The notes beneath the pieces were generated by a model. It was not told the origin of the DNA. It saw only the letters and a program-made list of their open reading frames with translations, and made no database searches. A stretch of DNA of 64,000 nt from JBFWNG01 sp050251195 (lineage in GTDB: Bacteria; Bdellovibrionota_B; Oligoflexia; Oligoflexales; Oligoflexaceae): NCBI GenBank assembly GCA_050251195.1, contig JBFWNG010000013.1, forward strand, positions 46,975 through 110,974, written 5' to 3'. Both the position numbers and the translations under genes were made by a program. This document shows positions 62,578 to 64,000 of this stretch, piece by piece (position 1 is the stretch's first letter; the number at the start of each line of letters is the position of its first letter).

Positions 62578-63492
62578 ATGGACATTGCATACGCGCACGT
62601 CGGCGATCCAGCCGCCACGGGAGTTTTCAAGTGGGACATCGATCCCACTTTGGTATTTTTCACCCTGATACTCTTCTTCTACGTCAGAAGCCTTAAGCAC
62701 TTTCGCGGACCAGATTCCAAAGTAAAAACATGGCAAAAGATCATGTTCTTCTTGGGTATTGCGACGCTTATTCTTGGCCTTTTGCCCCCCATCGACCCGC
62801 TGGCGGATAAACTTTTCTTCATGCACATGGTGCAACATCTGATGATAACGCTCATCGGGGTGCCCCTGATTCTCTTCGGTGTTCCGTTCTTTGTTATCAT
62901 TCGCGGTGCGCCACTTTGGTTTCGGAAAAAAGTCTACTTTCCGATTCTCCGCAGCAAGGTTTGGCAGGGCGTGGAGTTTGTTTTCGGCAAGCCCCTTGCC
63001 AGTCTGATCTTCTTCGAACTAAACTTTTGGTTCTGGCACATTCCAAGATACTATGACTTGGCGCTGCGCAACGACTTCTTTCACATACTTGAACACGGCA
63101 TGTTCGCCGTGAGTGCCATGTTCCTCTGGCGCAATATCATCGATCCGCATCCGCTCAGGTCGCCGCTCCCTCTCCCGGCTCGGCTTATTTTCATGGGAAT
63201 CCTAATGGCGGTAGACGTGGTTCTTAGCGCGTTACTGACCTTCTCGGACAAGGTCCTATACGCCTACGAAGGCGTCGAGCTCCCCTCCTGGTGGGTATGG
63301 GGGCATCTGGAAGATCAAAAGCTCGGGGCACTGATCATGTGGGTTCCGGGCGGAACAATCTACCTCATCGCGACAACCGTCATCTTTTTTGTCTGGGCGC
63401 ATCGCGAACAAAAGAAAGACGCGGCCGAACTCGCCGCCGCTACTCGCGCTGCGACTCTTGCGACAGAGCCAACGCCGCAGCTCTCGTACTGA
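62578..63492 (+). CDS. ctaG: Cytochrome c oxidase assembly factor CtaG (caa3 type)
   Basis: The 304-residue protein has about seven membrane helices and the caa3_CtaG pattern KLFFMHMVQHLMITLIGVPLILFG, with conserved His pairs (HMVQH) and WHIPRYYDLALRNDFFHILEHGMF. It helps insert copper into the oxidase. It ends the caa3 operon. Confidence 0.92.
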   Translation: MDIAYAHVGDPAATGVFKWDIDPTLVFFTLILFFYVRSLKHFRGPDSKVKTWQKIMFFLGIATLILGLLPPIDPLADKLFFMHMVQHLMITLIGVPLILFGVPFFVIIRGAPLWFRKKVYFPILRSKVWQGVEFVFGKPLASLIFFELNFWFWHIPRYYDLALRNDFFHILEHGMFAVSAMFLWRNIIDPHPLRSPLPLPARLIFMGILMAVDVVLSALLTFSDKVLYAYEGVELPSWWVWGHLEDQKLGALIMWVPGGTIYLIATTVIFFVWAHREQKKDAAELAAATRAATLATEPTPQLSY

Positions 63493-63533
63493 CGGAATGT
63501 ACTGGTTTCTTTCGTTTTCTTAGGTAAAACCTG

Positions 63534-63562
63534 TTGACACTCAACGATGACACACCTATATT
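63534..63562 (+). promoter_or_regulatory. Sigma-70 promoter for tRNA-Asp
   Basis: TTGACA (63534-63539) and TATATT (63557-63562) are separated by exactly 17 bases. Transcription would start about 30 bases before the tRNA. Confidence 0.78.
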
Positions 63563-63600
63563 CATTTTCTGAATCAACTACTGCTATTGGTTTTCCTTGC

Positions 63601-63677
<77 letters not shown>

Positions 63678-64000
63678 TTCTCTCTTAACAATCCGAAATC
63701 ACAAAAAAAACTAAAACGCGAAATCACTTGCATCCATTTGCATCCACGGAACTTTCGTTTTTTCGCCTCATGGCGTTCTGAACCGTATTTTTCTTCCGCA
63801 AAATGTATCTCCCTTCGTTCGTATTCCCCAGAAGAGCCATCCCTGCTTCGTCGTCCGCATCGTACTTCTTCAGCCCAAATCTGAAATTCCCCCTGTGGAA
63901 AACCTCCGCAGGTCGAAGCTTTCGAGCTTTCCGACCTCGAAGAGCGTACCGGTGCGTCTAAAATCTGAAAACAAACCTTCCTTTCCGACTCTGTTGTTTA
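63678..64000. other. Region after tRNA-Asp without a confident gene
   Basis: The 323-base tail holds no complete gene. On the minus strand a frame is open from 63724 to 63957 and reads protein-like (e.g. FRFGLKKYDADDEAGMALLGN) but has no start before a stop at 63958. It may be a decayed or frame-shifted gene. Also visible are a 10-bp tandem repeat TTGCATCCA(T) at about 63728-63747 and a hairpin with a TTCG loop at 63911-63936. No integrase was recognised in this stretch. Confidence 0.4.

Noticed and set aside
63678..64000. Integrase gene at the tRNA-Asp 3' end
   Set aside because: No Arg-His-Arg-Tyr integrase motifs are visible in any frame of the last 320 bases.

Overview
The window reads as ordinary chromosome from a Gram-negative, aerobic, probably motile bacterium of the Bdellovibrionota/Oligoflexia or wider 'deltaproteobacterial' type. 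This is inferred from several things. There are many signal-peptidase-II lipoproteins. One protein carries an AgmX/PglI-type C-terminal domain known from Myxococcus and Bdellovibrio relatives. MurE has the DNPR motif for meso-diaminopimelate, and there is a ClpA/ClpS pair. A caa3-type cytochrome oxidase operon and orphan MotA/MotB genes are also present. No phage, transposase, integrase or CRISPR array was seen. Species identity cannot be fixed from the window alone.

Layout. 1-8.3 kb: the end of a TPR gene pair (one a lipoprotein), a secreted unknown, a bifunctional homocysteine methyltransferase/MTHFR, a glycosyltransferase-like protein and a PilT/GspE-like protein that has lost its ATPase motifs. 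8.3-10.5 kb: two unusual lipoproteins, one with a long Asp/Lys tail. 10.5-18.9 kb: trpS, clpA-clpS, motA-motB, an XRE/ImmA-like regulator with an erased zinc site, a secreted protein with three cysteine-pair repeats, and a methyltransferase. 18.9-24.4 kb: a TPP riboswitch followed by thiC-thiO-thiS-thiG-thiDE. 24.4-29.6 kb: transaldolase, an O-methyltransferase, a Tat component, then a diheme/beta-barrel protein, an AgmX-tail protein and a DUF4389 membrane protein. 29.6-37.3 kb: egtD-egtB, hisS, lspA, a cyclic-nucleotide-binding protein and an O-antigen-ligase-like protein. 37.4-46.0 kb: a STAS/zinc-ribbon protein with a PP2C phosphatase, cytochrome P460, a multi-S1 protein, a Sel1-like lipoprotein, hmgA, murE and a dCMP deaminase. 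46-55.6 kb: a subtilisin-like lipoprotein, a MoxR-Bat cluster without the usual VWA genes, and a soluble lytic transglycosylase. 55.6-64 kb: maiA, a DsbD-like reductase, an isolated rplX, the caa3 oxidase operon with ctaG, and tRNA-Asp.

Functional groupings. Thiamine synthesis is under riboswitch control. HmgA and MaiA are two steps of tyrosine breakdown, encoded 13 kb apart. EgtB and EgtD make ergothioneine. CoxB-CoxA-CoxC-CoxD-CtaG make a terminal oxidase. LspA serves the many lipoproteins. Two families of short dispersed intergenic repeats occur.

The most interesting items are two apparent pseudoenzymes (the PilT-like and ImmA-like proteins), the diheme beta-barrel/AgmX-tail/DUF4389 group, and the reduced Bat cluster with a fused, Gln-rich BatC-like protein. 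All family assignments are from reading motifs by eye; no database search was run.
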